DNA of 64,000 bases from Kiritimatiellales bacterium (GTDB lineage: Bacteria > Verrucomicrobiota > Kiritimatiellia > Kiritimatiellales > Tichowtungiaceae). Position numbers and translations under genes: made by a program. The notes below the pieces were generated by a model. The model saw only the letters and a program-made list of their open reading frames with translations. It had not been told where the DNA came from and ran no database searches. The stretch spans positions 1-64,000 of the forward strand of contig JBBADV010000010.1 of assembly GCA_041656295.1 (NCBI GenBank). The letters run 5' to 3'. This document shows positions 34,387-42,586 of the stretch, piece by piece (position 1 is the first letter of the stretch; the number at the start of each line of letters is the position of its first letter).

Positions 34387-34944
34387 ATGGCTGAAGAAAC
34401 CAAACCCGTAGAAGAAGCTGTAGAAGCTGTAAAAACCGTGGAGGCTGTCGAAACTTCGGCAGTTGAAGCCGCTCCTGCCGTGGAAATCGCCGGCGAAGAA
34501 AAAGAAAAACCGGCAAAACAGAAAGATATTTTTACCCAGATCGAAGGCGATCAGGAAGAGGACAATAAACCGAAGCGCCGGATGAAAGGCGCCAAGAATG
34601 TTCCTTACGGGATTGCGTTCATTAAAACGACGTTTAATAATACGATCGTTTCTTTGACTGATATGAAAGGGCAGGTAATTTCGTGGAGCAGCGCCGGCCG
34701 GTGCGGATTCAAAGGTTCGCGTAAAAGCACCGCTTTCGCCGCCACTACCGTGGCGCAGGAAGCTGCGCGCGGTGCGATTGCTCACGGAATGAATGAAGTT
34801 GAAGTTCGTGTTCAGGGTCCGGGCGCCGGTCGTGAATCCGCTGTTCGGGCGATTCAGGCCGCCGGTCTGCGCGTTTCAGCAATTAAAGATACGACACCGG
34901 TTCCGCACAACGGATGCCGTCCGCGTAAACAGCGTCGTGTTTAA
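34387..34944 (+). CDS. rpsK: Ribosomal protein S11 with an acidic N-terminal extension
   Basis: Platform protein of the 30S subunit. The body starts at about residue 64 ('MKGAKNVPYGIAFIKTTFNN') and ends 'GCRPRKQRRV', fully typical. It is preceded by about 60 residues rich in Glu, Val and Ala ('KPVEEAVEAVKTVEAVETS') and then Lys/Glu, making 185 residues against the usual 125-130. The ATG at 34387 is the first in-frame start, and internal Met 64 has no good site, so the extension is probably real. rpoA follows directly; rpsD, usually between them, is absent from this cluster. Confidence 0.95.
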   Translation: MAEETKPVEEAVEAVKTVEAVETSAVEAAPAVEIAGEEKEKPAKQKDIFTQIEGDQEEDNKPKRRMKGAKNVPYGIAFIKTTFNNTIVSLTDMKGQVISWSSAGRCGFKGSRKSTAFAATTVAQEAARGAIAHGMNEVEVRVQGPGAGRESAVRAIQAAGLRVSAIKDTTPVPHNGCRPRKQRRV

Positions 34945-35000
34945 ACAAAAATAAAAACACCATACGAGCCGGTTAATGCCCGGTTCTGGGAGGAATAGTT

Positions 35001-36008
35001 ATGCCAATTAGATTAGGTCGTTTCGAAATGCCTAAACGGGTCGTGAAAGACGAAACCGTTTCCACTTCCACCTACGGAAGATTTACAGCAGACCCGTTTG
35101 AAGCCGGTTATGGTCGCACGATCGGAAACTCCATGCGCCGTGTACTGCTTTCATCGCTTGAAGGTACTGCGATTGCAAATGTTGAGATTGCCGGAGCGCC
35201 GCACGAGTTCTGCACTCTGCCGGGCGTAGTTGAGGACGTCACAAATATCGTGCTGAACCTGAAGAAAGTTCTTTTAAAATCTTATTCACGCAACCCGCAG
35301 CATCTTAAAATCAGTGTAAAAGGTCCGGGAGAGGTAACTGCAGCTGACATTCAGGTGAATGAGAATGTAGTAGTTCTGAATCCCGAGCATCATATTGCAA
35401 CACTGGATGCCGGCGGCAAATTTGAAGCGGAAATTGAAACCCGCATCGGCCGCGGGTTCTGTCCGGCAGAAGGCAATAAACAGGAAGATCAGAAAATCGG
35501 CGTGATTCCGATTGATTCACTGTTTTCTCCGGTCACCCGTGTAAAATATGATGTGGAACGCAGCCGTGTTGGACGCCGAACGGACTACGATAAACTGATC
35601 ATTGAGATCTGGACGGATGGGCGAGTGACGCCGGATGATGCATTGACTATGTCTGCTGCGATTCTGCGCCATCATCTCGATATCTTTGTCAGCTACGATA
35701 AAGACCTGATTGAATTTGAAGCCAGTGAAAAACAGATTGATATTGAGAAAGAGGAGCTCCGTAAGAAACTTAATATCAGTGTGAATGAAATTGAACTGAG
35801 TGTTCGTGCCGCCAACTGCCTGAACAATGCCAATATTACCACAGTGGGTGAGCTTGCGCAGAAGACGGAAGCGGAAATGCTCAAGTATCGTAACTTCGGC
35901 AAAAAGTCGCTGAATGAAATCAAGCAGAAGATACAGGAAATGGGTTTGTCGCTGGGCATGACGTTCGATGCGGATCTGCTGAAGCCGCCGGCCAAAGACG
36001 GTGAATAA
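35001..36008 (+). CDS. rpoA: RNA polymerase alpha subunit
   Basis: The 335-residue alpha subunit that dimerises to nucleate RNA polymerase. The N-terminal domain has 'EAGYGRTIGNSMRRVLLSSL' and 'GAPHEFCTLPGVVEDVTNIV'. The C-terminal domain (about 255-335) has 'LSVRAANCLNNANITTVGEL' and 'YRNFGKKSLNEIKQKIQEMG', used for UP-element and activator contacts. GGGAGG precedes the ATG. Confidence 0.97.
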   Translation: MPIRLGRFEMPKRVVKDETVSTSTYGRFTADPFEAGYGRTIGNSMRRVLLSSLEGTAIANVEIAGAPHEFCTLPGVVEDVTNIVLNLKKVLLKSYSRNPQHLKISVKGPGEVTAADIQVNENVVVLNPEHHIATLDAGGKFEAEIETRIGRGFCPAEGNKQEDQKIGVIPIDSLFSPVTRVKYDVERSRVGRRTDYDKLIIEIWTDGRVTPDDALTMSAAILRHHLDIFVSYDKDLIEFEASEKQIDIEKEELRKKLNISVNEIELSVRAANCLNNANITTVGELAQKTEAEMLKYRNFGKKSLNEIKQKIQEMGLSLGMTFDADLLKPPAKDGE

Positions 36009-36026
36009 TTTAAAAATGAGGATATC

Positions 36027-36407
36027 ATGAGGCACCTTAGAAAAACAAAACGGTTCGGGCGTACTACCGCACATCGCGATGCGATGCTTGCGAATCAGGT
36101 GTGCAGCCTGATTCTTGACCGGCGAATCAAGACAACGCTGCCGAAAGCGAAAGCGGCCCGTTCGCTGGCTGAAAAAATGGTTACGCTGGGCAAAGCAGGA
36201 ACACTGGCGGCGCGCCGCCGCGCAGTAGCGGTGCTGAAAAATCAGATGGCAGTAAAAAAACTATTTGATGAAATCGCTCCGGGATTTGCCACACGCACCG
36301 GTGGCTATACACGGATTTCAAAACTCGGGCCACGCATGAGCGATGCTTCAGAGATCGCTATTCTCGAGTGGATGGCAGCAGAAGAGTCCTCTGTCATCGA
36401 AAAGTAA
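36027..36407 (+). CDS. rplQ: Ribosomal protein L17
   Basis: A 50S protein near the exit tunnel. The 126-residue sequence starts 'MRHLRKTKRFGRTTAHRDAM' and carries 'ITTLPKAKAARSLAEKMV'-like text and 'TGGYTRISKLGPRMSDASE', as in bL17. It is the last gene of the cluster and is followed by a strong terminator. Confidence 0.97.
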   Translation: MRHLRKTKRFGRTTAHRDAMLANQVCSLILDRRIKTTLPKAKAARSLAEKMVTLGKAGTLAARRRAVAVLKNQMAVKKLFDEIAPGFATRTGGYTRISKLGPRMSDASEIAILEWMAAEESSVIEK

Positions 36408-36425
36408 GTGGAGATTTGCTGTATG

Positions 36426-36466
36426 AAAAAACCTCTTAAGCCCAAAGCTTAGGGGGTTTTTAATTT
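36426..36466 (+). terminator. Intrinsic terminator of the ribosomal cluster
   Basis: Arms AAACCTCTTAAGC (36429-36441) and GCTTAGGGGGTTT (36447-36459) pair over 13 bp, including two G-U pairs, around a 5-nt loop, followed by TTTTTAATTTTT. Confidence 0.9.
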
Positions 36467-36503
36467 TTACAAATAGACTTTTAAACATCGAAAGGGTTTG
36501 GAA

Positions 36504-37481
36504 ATGAAGCGCAGTGCATTTATTGAAGCGGTGATCAAAACCGCGCAGGCAAATCCACGTACGATTGTGCTGCCGGAAGGCTCAGATGACCGCGTGGTCA
36601 CCGCTGCCAATCAGATTATGGAAGAAAAAATTTCACGCATTGTGATTATTGGCGATGACTCATTGAAAACGCGCCTAAATCCCGGTGTTCAGGTGATCAA
36701 TCCGGAAACATCAGATCGATTGAATGAATATGCCCGGACATTTTATGAAATGCGGAAATCCAAGGGCATTACGCCGGAACAGGCGATGCAAACAGTAAAA
36801 ACGCCGAATTATTTCGGAATGATAATGGTGTACTCTGGTGCGGCCGCTGGTTTAGTTTCCGGTGCCGTGCATTCCACTGCCGACACAGTTCGCCCGGCGC
36901 TCCAGATTATTAAAGGTGCGCGTAAAGGCGGCATGGTTTCATCAATGTTCTTCATGGTTTGCAATGGTGTACCGTACGTGTTTTCAGATTGCGGTCTGGT
37001 CGAAAATCCGACCGAAGACGAACTGGCTCAGATTGCTGTACAAAGCGCACAGACGGCAAAGCAGTTTAATATTCCGGCGACGGTGGCAATGCTTTCGTAT
37101 TCAACGAAAGGTTCGGCGAAAAATCCGCTGGTCGACAAGGTGGTAAATGCTACTGCAAAAGCAAAAATATTGATTGATACCGAACTTGCCGGACAGGGTA
37201 TTAAACTTGACGGCGAGTTTCAATTAGATGCCGCGATCGTTCCGTCAGTTGGCCAGTCCAAAGCACCGGGCAGCGATGTTGCCGGTAATGCGCGTGTGCT
37301 GATTTTTCCGGATTTGAATGCCGGTAATATCGGTTACAAATTAACGCAGCGTCTTGGCGGAGCGGAAGCATACGGCCCGATCCTGCAAGGGTTGAAAAAG
37401 CCGGTGAATGATCTGTCACGCGGCTGCAGCGTTGAGGATATTGTCGGTGTCGCCGCAATTACTGTTGTACAATCCCTTTAA
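36504..37481 (+). CDS. pta: Phosphate acetyltransferase
   Basis: Converts acetyl-CoA and phosphate to acetyl-phosphate and CoA. The 325-residue short (single-domain) Pta has 'ANPRTIVLPEGSDDRVVTAA' near the start, 'MVYSGAAAGLVSGAVHSTAD', and a C-terminal 'VLIFPDLNAGNIGYKLTQRL' that is diagnostic of the PTA/PTB family. ATG 36504 has AAAGGG upstream. ackA follows 17 bp later; together they yield ATP and acetate. Confidence 0.95.
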   Translation: MKRSAFIEAVIKTAQANPRTIVLPEGSDDRVVTAANQIMEEKISRIVIIGDDSLKTRLNPGVQVINPETSDRLNEYARTFYEMRKSKGITPEQAMQTVKTPNYFGMIMVYSGAAAGLVSGAVHSTADTVRPALQIIKGARKGGMVSSMFFMVCNGVPYVFSDCGLVENPTEDELAQIAVQSAQTAKQFNIPATVAMLSYSTKGSAKNPLVDKVVNATAKAKILIDTELAGQGIKLDGEFQLDAAIVPSVGQSKAPGSDVAGNARVLIFPDLNAGNIGYKLTQRLGGAEAYGPILQGLKKPVNDLSRGCSVEDIVGVAAITVVQSL

Positions 37482-37498
37482 TTTCAGGAGATAAAATT

Positions 37499-38710
37499 AT
37501 GCCAAAAAAAGTTCTGGTTATTAATTCCGGTTCGTCGTCGATCAAATACAAATTGTATCAATCCACTGCAAAAAAAAATGGATTTAAAGTGCTTGCGCAG
37601 GGCGGAGCGGAGCGTATCAGAATTTCCGGTGCGAGTGTCGACTGTAAACGTCCGGACATGGAACGTGAACATCATTACATGGATCTGCCGGATCATAAGA
37701 AAGCGATCACGGCGATTTTTGAAATGTTGACAGATCCCGAAAAGGGACCGCTGAAAAGTCTGAGTGAACTTTCCGGAGTTGGCCATCGTGTGGTTCACGG
37801 CGGTGAAGATTTTACCGCGTCGGTCTTAATCGACGGTGATGTGGTTACAGCGATTCGTAAAAATTCGATTCTGGCACCGTTGCATAATCCGCCCAATTTA
37901 ATGGGCATCCAGGCAATTTATGAACTTTATCCCGAAATGCCTCAGGTTGCCGTGTTTGATACAGCGATTCACCAGACCATGCCGCCGAAAGCGTATTTAT
38001 ATGGACTGCCGCGTGAGCAGTACACTGTACATAAAATCCGGCGTTACGGTTTCCACGGTACGTCACATGGGTACGTGGCCAAAAAAGCGGCACAGGAGTT
38101 GCAGAAACCGCTTGAAAAACTTAAAATTATTACCTGTCACCTTGGTAACGGCGATTCGATTACGGCGTTTAATAAAGGTGTGTCCATTGATACCTCAATG
38201 GGATTAACACCGCTTGCTGGAATTTTAATGGGGACACGTTCCGGTGATCTGGATCCGTATGTTCCGCTGCATATCATGCAGACGCAGGATCTGAACGTCG
38301 AACAGGCCGCAGCCATGATGAATAAACAGGGAGGACTGCTTGGCTTGTGCGGTTTCAGCGATATGCGCGATGTCTGTAGGGGTGCAGATGGCGGCGATTC
38401 AAACTGTATCGAAGCGCTGGAATTTTTTGTTTATGCCATTCAGAAGTATGTTGGCGCATATATTGCGGCACTGGATGGCGTTGATGCGATCGTGTTTACT
38501 GCCGGAATCGGCGAAAATGCTGCAATCATCAGAGAAAAAATCCTTGCGAATTTTGGTTATATCGGGTTGAAGCTTAATAAGCGCGCCAATGAAGCAAACA
38601 AAACGCTGATCAGCACTGCCGGATCAAAAGTTAAAGCGCTGGTGATTCATACGGATGAAGAGATGGTGATCGCTTCTGATACGTTCGAGATTTTGAATGC
38701 GAAAAAATAA
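37499..38710 (+). CDS. ackA: Acetate kinase
   Basis: Transfers phosphate from acetyl-phosphate to ADP. The 403-residue ASKHA-fold enzyme has 'VLVINSGSSSIKYKLYQ' (5-21), 'GHRVVHGGEDF', 'FDTAIHQTMP', 'RRYGFHGTSHGYV' with catalytic residues, and 'DAIVFTAGIGENAAIIR'. 'CAGGAG' precedes the ATG. The stop TAA overlaps the orn start by one base, so the two are translationally coupled. Confidence 0.97.
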   Translation: MPKKVLVINSGSSSIKYKLYQSTAKKNGFKVLAQGGAERIRISGASVDCKRPDMEREHHYMDLPDHKKAITAIFEMLTDPEKGPLKSLSELSGVGHRVVHGGEDFTASVLIDGDVVTAIRKNSILAPLHNPPNLMGIQAIYELYPEMPQVAVFDTAIHQTMPPKAYLYGLPREQYTVHKIRRYGFHGTSHGYVAKKAAQELQKPLEKLKIITCHLGNGDSITAFNKGVSIDTSMGLTPLAGILMGTRSGDLDPYVPLHIMQTQDLNVEQAAAMMNKQGGLLGLCGFSDMRDVCRGADGGDSNCIEALEFFVYAIQKYVGAYIAALDGVDAIVFTAGIGENAAIIREKILANFGYIGLKLNKRANEANKTLISTAGSKVKALVIHTDEEMVIASDTFEILNAKK

Positions 38711-39321
38711 TGGGTAAAGCATCAACAGCATACGTTTGGTTTGATACAGAATTTACATCTTTAAATCTGGATGAAGCGCACATGCTTCAGGTTGCAGTGA
38801 TGATTACCGATTGCAATCTAAAACGGATTACGCCGCCAGTAGAGGATTTAAAATTTTATATCCGCCTGCCGGACGGCCTGCCTGTCAGTGACTGGGTGGA
38901 AAAAAACCTGCCGGAGCTTGTGACACAATGCCGGTCACCGGCAGCGCTGCCGGCGGATGAGGTTGACCGGCAATTAACTGCGTATGTTGATCGCTGGTGC
39001 GGGACACCGCTTAAAACCATTCAGAAGCGCCCGATTCTGGCCGGCAACAGTGTGCATACAGACTGGATGCTGGCACGGAAATATTTCCCAACGTTTATTA
39101 ACCGGCTGCATTATCGGCTGCTGGATGTATCGTCATTAAAAATCCAGTGGTTTGATGTTTTCGACGGGAAAGAGTTTGATAAGGAAAACGTGTCTATCGT
39201 AAAAAAATATTTTCCGGAAGCTGATCTGAAACGGATGCAGCGGCATGATGCATATTACGATATCATAGCGTCTGCTGCCGAGCTTGCCTACTATCGCAAA
39301 AAAATGAACCTCACTGTATAA
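38710..39321 (+). CDS. orn: Oligoribonuclease (DnaQ-fold 3'-5' exoribonuclease)
   Basis: Degrades di- to short oligoribonucleotides. The 203-residue DEDDh protein opens with 'VWFDTEFTSLNLDEAHMLQV' (Asp/Glu of ExoI) and has 'AGNSVHTDWMLARKYFP' (ExoII) and 'RHDAYYDIIASAAELAYYR' (ExoIII with the final His/Asp). It is slightly longer than proteobacterial Orn (about 180). Coupling to ackA is by one-base overlap. Confidence 0.9.
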   Translation: MGKASTAYVWFDTEFTSLNLDEAHMLQVAVMITDCNLKRITPPVEDLKFYIRLPDGLPVSDWVEKNLPELVTQCRSPAALPADEVDRQLTAYVDRWCGTPLKTIQKRPILAGNSVHTDWMLARKYFPTFINRLHYRLLDVSSLKIQWFDVFDGKEFDKENVSIVKKYFPEADLKRMQRHDAYYDIIASAAELAYYRKKMNLTV

Positions 39322-39335
39322 AGTGAAGTTCATTT
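39302..39335. terminator. Weak hairpin at the end of orn
   Basis: AATGAACCTCAC and GTGAAGTTCATT can pair with one mismatch around TGTATAAA. No real T run follows, so termination is uncertain. It lies between convergent genes. Confidence 0.35.
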
Positions 39336-39357
39336 CGATCGTCATTCTTTTGATGGA

Positions 39358-40065
39358 TTAATCCCCGCCGCCGTCTCCGAACTCTTCAGCAAAAATCTCT
39401 TCTTCTTCCTGAGTTTCTATTTGTTGCCCCATCAAGCAATACCATATGACATATCTGGCATCCGTCAGTTCGAAGTCAGCCGCCGGCAGCGGGACGACAT
39501 GACGGTCAACTCCTTCAATAAAGCTTCCGTTTGGAGGAATTGCCACCGCCCGGCCATCGCCACCAATCTTATGCGACCATCCTTTAGGAATAGCAACAAT
39601 ACGTTCATCTGTGCCGACAACAGTGTCGCCTTCCGGAGGCACTGCGACGGCACGGCCATCTGTTCCATACACAACCGTCCAATCTTTCGGTACAGGAATA
39701 TTTCTCTTGTCCGTTCCGCAGATAGTGTCCCCATCCGGGGGAATTGCTAAACCTCTGCCGTCACTTCCAACCTGAAATGTCCATCCCGGCGGAACGGGAA
39801 TCAGCCGGTTGTCGTTTCCTTTGTCGGTTTTACCGCCCGGCGGAACAGCAACAATTCGTCCGTCTGTTCCCCTTTGAAATTTCCAGTCTTTCGGGATTGA
39901 AACAAGGCGCCCGTCAGGACCGCGCTCATCTTTGCCTTTCGGAGCAAGGGCAACTTCGCGGCCATCAGCACCGCGTTTATTTTTCCAGACAGCGGGAGCA
40001 GCAAATAAATTGAATGATGATATTGCAATCATGATTGTAAAAAAAATTAACGAACGCTGTCTCAT
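39358..40065 (-). CDS. Secreted protein of ten 17-residue tandem repeats
   Basis: The 235-residue protein has a signal peptide (1-22, cleavage near 'NLFAAPA') and then exactly ten contiguous 17-residue repeats (about residues 31-200). The consensus is 'GxDGRxVAxPPxGxxx', for example 'RGTDGRIVAVPPGGKTD' and 'RGPDGRLVSIPKDWKFQ'. Odd and even repeats differ: one type has PPxG, the other PKDW/PKGW, so the larger period is 34 residues. The C-terminal 35 residues are acidic and end 'EEFGDGGGD'. I do not recognise the family; the repeat could form a solenoid or propeller-like surface structure. ATG 40065 has AGGAGAGG upstream. Confidence 0.85.
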   Translation of the reverse strand: MRQRSLIFFTIMIAISSFNLFAAPAVWKNKRGADGREVALAPKGKDERGPDGRLVSIPKDWKFQRGTDGRIVAVPPGGKTDKGNDNRLIPVPPGWTFQVGSDGRGLAIPPDGDTICGTDKRNIPVPKDWTVVYGTDGRAVAVPPEGDTVVGTDERIVAIPKGWSHKIGGDGRAVAIPPNGSFIEGVDRHVVPLPAADFELTDARYVIWYCLMGQQIETQEEEEIFAEEFGDGGGD

Positions 40066-40163
40066 AATCCTCTCCTATGGTTACTTGAGTGACAATATCT
40101 ACACTAAATCAATACAATTCTGACTGGTGAGTCATATTTTGTAAATAGTAAAATCACATAGAA

Positions 40164-40997
40164 TTATCCTGCATAAAAATTTAATTTTTTCTTAAAATCA
40201 GCCAGCCGGCGTCCTTCCATTGGATTCGGCTTTCCGTCAAGCAGTGCATGAATAGCGGCAATCTCGTCGCTGGAAAATTTTGCACCGTTCAGAATATGCC
40301 GTTCAAAAGATTCATAAGCCAGCGGACAAACAGCTTTAACAATCACTGCAATTGCACGTGCATATTCCTGAATTTCCCATTGAGAATGATGATCCATCCG
40401 CAATTTTAAAAAGTGCAGCATATTTTTTAAATCCATCTGCCAATACCATTCCGTATATAACGAAAGAGGCAGATTGATTCGTGCCAGTTCGCGTGCAATT
40501 CCGTCGTTTAAAATTTCGGAATAATTTTTGTAACAGGCTGATTGATCTTGTTCAAGTATTTTAAGAACTTTATCCTGCAGTTCCGGCGGCACAGAATCGT
40601 TTTCACGGCCCTGTTTATTGTCGGTGCTTTGCAAGCTGATTTGTTCGCGTGGCGGCAGATAAAATTCATCTGTCATGACACTGTAACGGCCGGAAATTTC
40701 ATTCAACCGGGCGGTGCGGTGGCGAATCCATTGCCGCGCGACAAAAATTGGCATCTTGCAGTGCAACTCAAAAATAACGTGTTCGAATGGTGATGTGTGT
40801 TCATTTCTCAACAGGTAATCAATCAGCCCGGCATCTTCCCTGACTGTTTTAGTGCCTTCACCGTAAGAAACACGGGCTGTTTGAACAATCCGCGCATCAC
40901 CGCCCATATAATCAACCAGCCTGACGAATCCCTTATCCAGCACTGGAATCTTTTGATCAAGAAGCGCTTCCGCTTCGGGGACAATAATATGTGCCAT
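40164..40997 (-). CDS. thyX: FAD-dependent thymidylate synthase
   Basis: Methylates dUMP to dTMP using methylene-tetrahydrofolate and FAD. The 277-residue ThyX carries the signature 'RHRTARLNEISGRYS' (about 92-106; RHRx7S), with 'ARVSYGEGTK', 'EHTSPFEHVIFELHC' and the C-terminal 'LRMDHHSQWEIQEYARAIA'. The start is ATG 40997. A monofunctional ThyX suggests that folate is not also oxidised by a ThyA elsewhere, though ThyA outside the window cannot be excluded. Confidence 0.95.
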   Translation of the reverse strand: MAHIIVPEAEALLDQKIPVLDKGFVRLVDYMGGDARIVQTARVSYGEGTKTVREDAGLIDYLLRNEHTSPFEHVIFELHCKMPIFVARQWIRHRTARLNEISGRYSVMTDEFYLPPREQISLQSTDNKQGRENDSVPPELQDKVLKILEQDQSACYKNYSEILNDGIARELARINLPLSLYTEWYWQMDLKNMLHFLKLRMDHHSQWEIQEYARAIAVIVKAVCPLAYESFERHILNGAKFSSDEIAAIHALLDGKPNPMEGRRLADFKKKLNFYAG

Positions 40998-41139
40998 AAA
41001 TATAGAACTCCTGATGAAATAATTTGCAGATATTATGTTAAACGAGGAGATGATTCAATATTTATCAGATAAAGGTTGCTTTCGTAAATCATCAAGCGCA
41101 TCATAGGCGCATCATAAAAATTAAATTAAGGTGATGTGA

Positions 41140-41295
41140 ATGGATAGATTTAAAGGAACAGGCATCAGAAATTTAAAAATGCGCGGCGGTATCTATTACT
41201 GGCGCCAGCGAATAGAAGGTGTTCAGTATTCGGAATCACTTCAGACGACAGATTTAAACGAAGCGATCTCCCGCATGAAAGAAAGGAGTGCGGCT
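41140..41295 (+). pseudogene. N-terminal arm fragment of a tyrosine recombinase, in frame with the aldolase
   Basis: Starting at ATG 41140, 52 codons read 'GIRNLKMRGGIYYWRQRIEG', 'SLQTTDLNEAISRMKE', the pattern of the arm-type/N-terminal region of phage-like integrases (GxYYWRxRxxGxxxxxSLxTxdlxeAixR). No catalytic domain follows; instead the frame runs into the aldolase. Direct repeats GCGCATCATA sit just upstream (41096-41118). Confidence 0.55.
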
Positions 41296-42309
41296 ATGAA
41301 AAGTGAAACAGCAGTGAAAGAACGAAAAACAGCAAAACAAAAAAAAGATAAAAGCAGCGAATGGGTAGATTACTGGCCGCAGTTGAAAGTGCTGGATTGT
41401 ACAATCCGTGACGGTGGATTGATGAATAAGCATCAATTCAGCGACGATTTTGTGCGGGGAATTTATCATGCTCTTGTTAATGCCGGTGTAGATTATATGG
41501 AAATCGGCTATAAAGCGGATAAACAACTGTTTGATCCCTCTGAATACGGGATCTGGAAATGCTGTGATGAAGACAGCCTGAACCGTTTTTTTGAGAAAGA
41601 AGCGCCGGAAATTAAAATCAGTGTGATGGCCGATGTCGGGCGTACGGTTGAAAGTGATATCGTGCCGGCAGAAAAAAGTGTCATAGATCTCGTGCGCGTC
41701 GCCTGCTACATCAACCAGATTCCGGCAGCACTGGACATGGTGAAAGATGCAAAAGATAAAGGATATGAGGTTTCGGTAAATCTGATGGCGATTTCAACGG
41801 TGCCGGAATTTAAACTGAATAAAGGACTGGAGCTGATCGGGAAAAGTGAGGCTGATATGGTTTACCTGGTCGACAGTTTCGGCTCCCTTTACTTTGAACA
41901 GATCGATGATCTGATGCGCCGGTATCTGTCCGCTATGGAAGGCGGCAAACAGGTCGGAATTCATGCCCACAACAATCAGCAGCTGGCGTATTCAAATACG
42001 ATTTTCGCGGCGATTCACGGTGCGACAATGCTTGATTCAACCATTGACGGACTGGGGCGCGGTGCCGGAAACTGTCCCACCGAACTGTTGCTGGGATTTC
42101 TGCGCAATCCAAAATTCAAATTGCGTCCGGTTATCGAAGCGGTTGAAAAATGGACGCTGCCGTTGAAAGAAACTGTTGATTGGGGATACAGCATTCCATA
42201 TATGGTTACCGGACAGATTAATCAGCATCCGCGCGCGGCCATGAAACTGCGCGAAAGCAGTGAAAAAAACGAACTTATAAAATTTTATGACGAAATCACC
42301 ACGATATAA
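41296..42309 (+). CDS. HMGL-like/DRE-TIM aldolase-domain protein
   Basis: A TIM-barrel lyase of the HMG-CoA lyase / 4-hydroxy-2-oxovalerate aldolase type. Metal and catalytic motifs are 'LKVLDCTIRDGGLMNKHQFS', 'YMEIGYKAD', 'VYLVDSFGSL', 'GIHAHNNQQLAYSNTIFA' and 'STIDGLGRGAGNCPTELLLG'. ATG 41296 with AAAGGAG 8 bases upstream gives 337 residues and is preferred. The same frame is open from ATG 41140, which would make a 389-residue fusion with an integrase arm fragment. The substrate is unknown. A clear terminator follows. Confidence 0.85.
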   Translation: MKSETAVKERKTAKQKKDKSSEWVDYWPQLKVLDCTIRDGGLMNKHQFSDDFVRGIYHALVNAGVDYMEIGYKADKQLFDPSEYGIWKCCDEDSLNRFFEKEAPEIKISVMADVGRTVESDIVPAEKSVIDLVRVACYINQIPAALDMVKDAKDKGYEVSVNLMAISTVPEFKLNKGLELIGKSEADMVYLVDSFGSLYFEQIDDLMRRYLSAMEGGKQVGIHAHNNQQLAYSNTIFAAIHGATMLDSTIDGLGRGAGNCPTELLLGFLRNPKFKLRPVIEAVEKWTLPLKETVDWGYSIPYMVTGQINQHPRAAMKLRESSEKNELIKFYDEITTI

Positions 42310-42335
42310 AATTTAGATTTTTTAACACAGAATAG

Positions 42336-42367
42336 AGCTCCCCGTGACGAATCGCGGGGAGTTTTCT
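42336..42367 (+). terminator. Intrinsic terminator after the aldolase
   Basis: CTCCCCG (42338-42344) pairs with CGGGGAG (42355-42361), followed by TTTTCTGTT. The remaining gap to 42586 shows nothing I can support, only a short open stretch with no match. Confidence 0.75.
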
Positions 42368-42586
42368 GTTATTAACCACCTGATTTCCATAAATAGCCTG
42401 TCATGCGGCACCGGGGTGGTATCTTGATCGAAAATCAGTCCGGCACAGATACAATTTACCGGCACAGTGAAGCCGGCGGTGATGGCGCGACAGTGACGGA
42501 CTGGTGTTCAGACGCATCCGTCAGTCTCCAGTCTGAAAATTAAATTTTCTGGTGACCGTGAATGCAACAGGGGATTGCTGCGTCTG

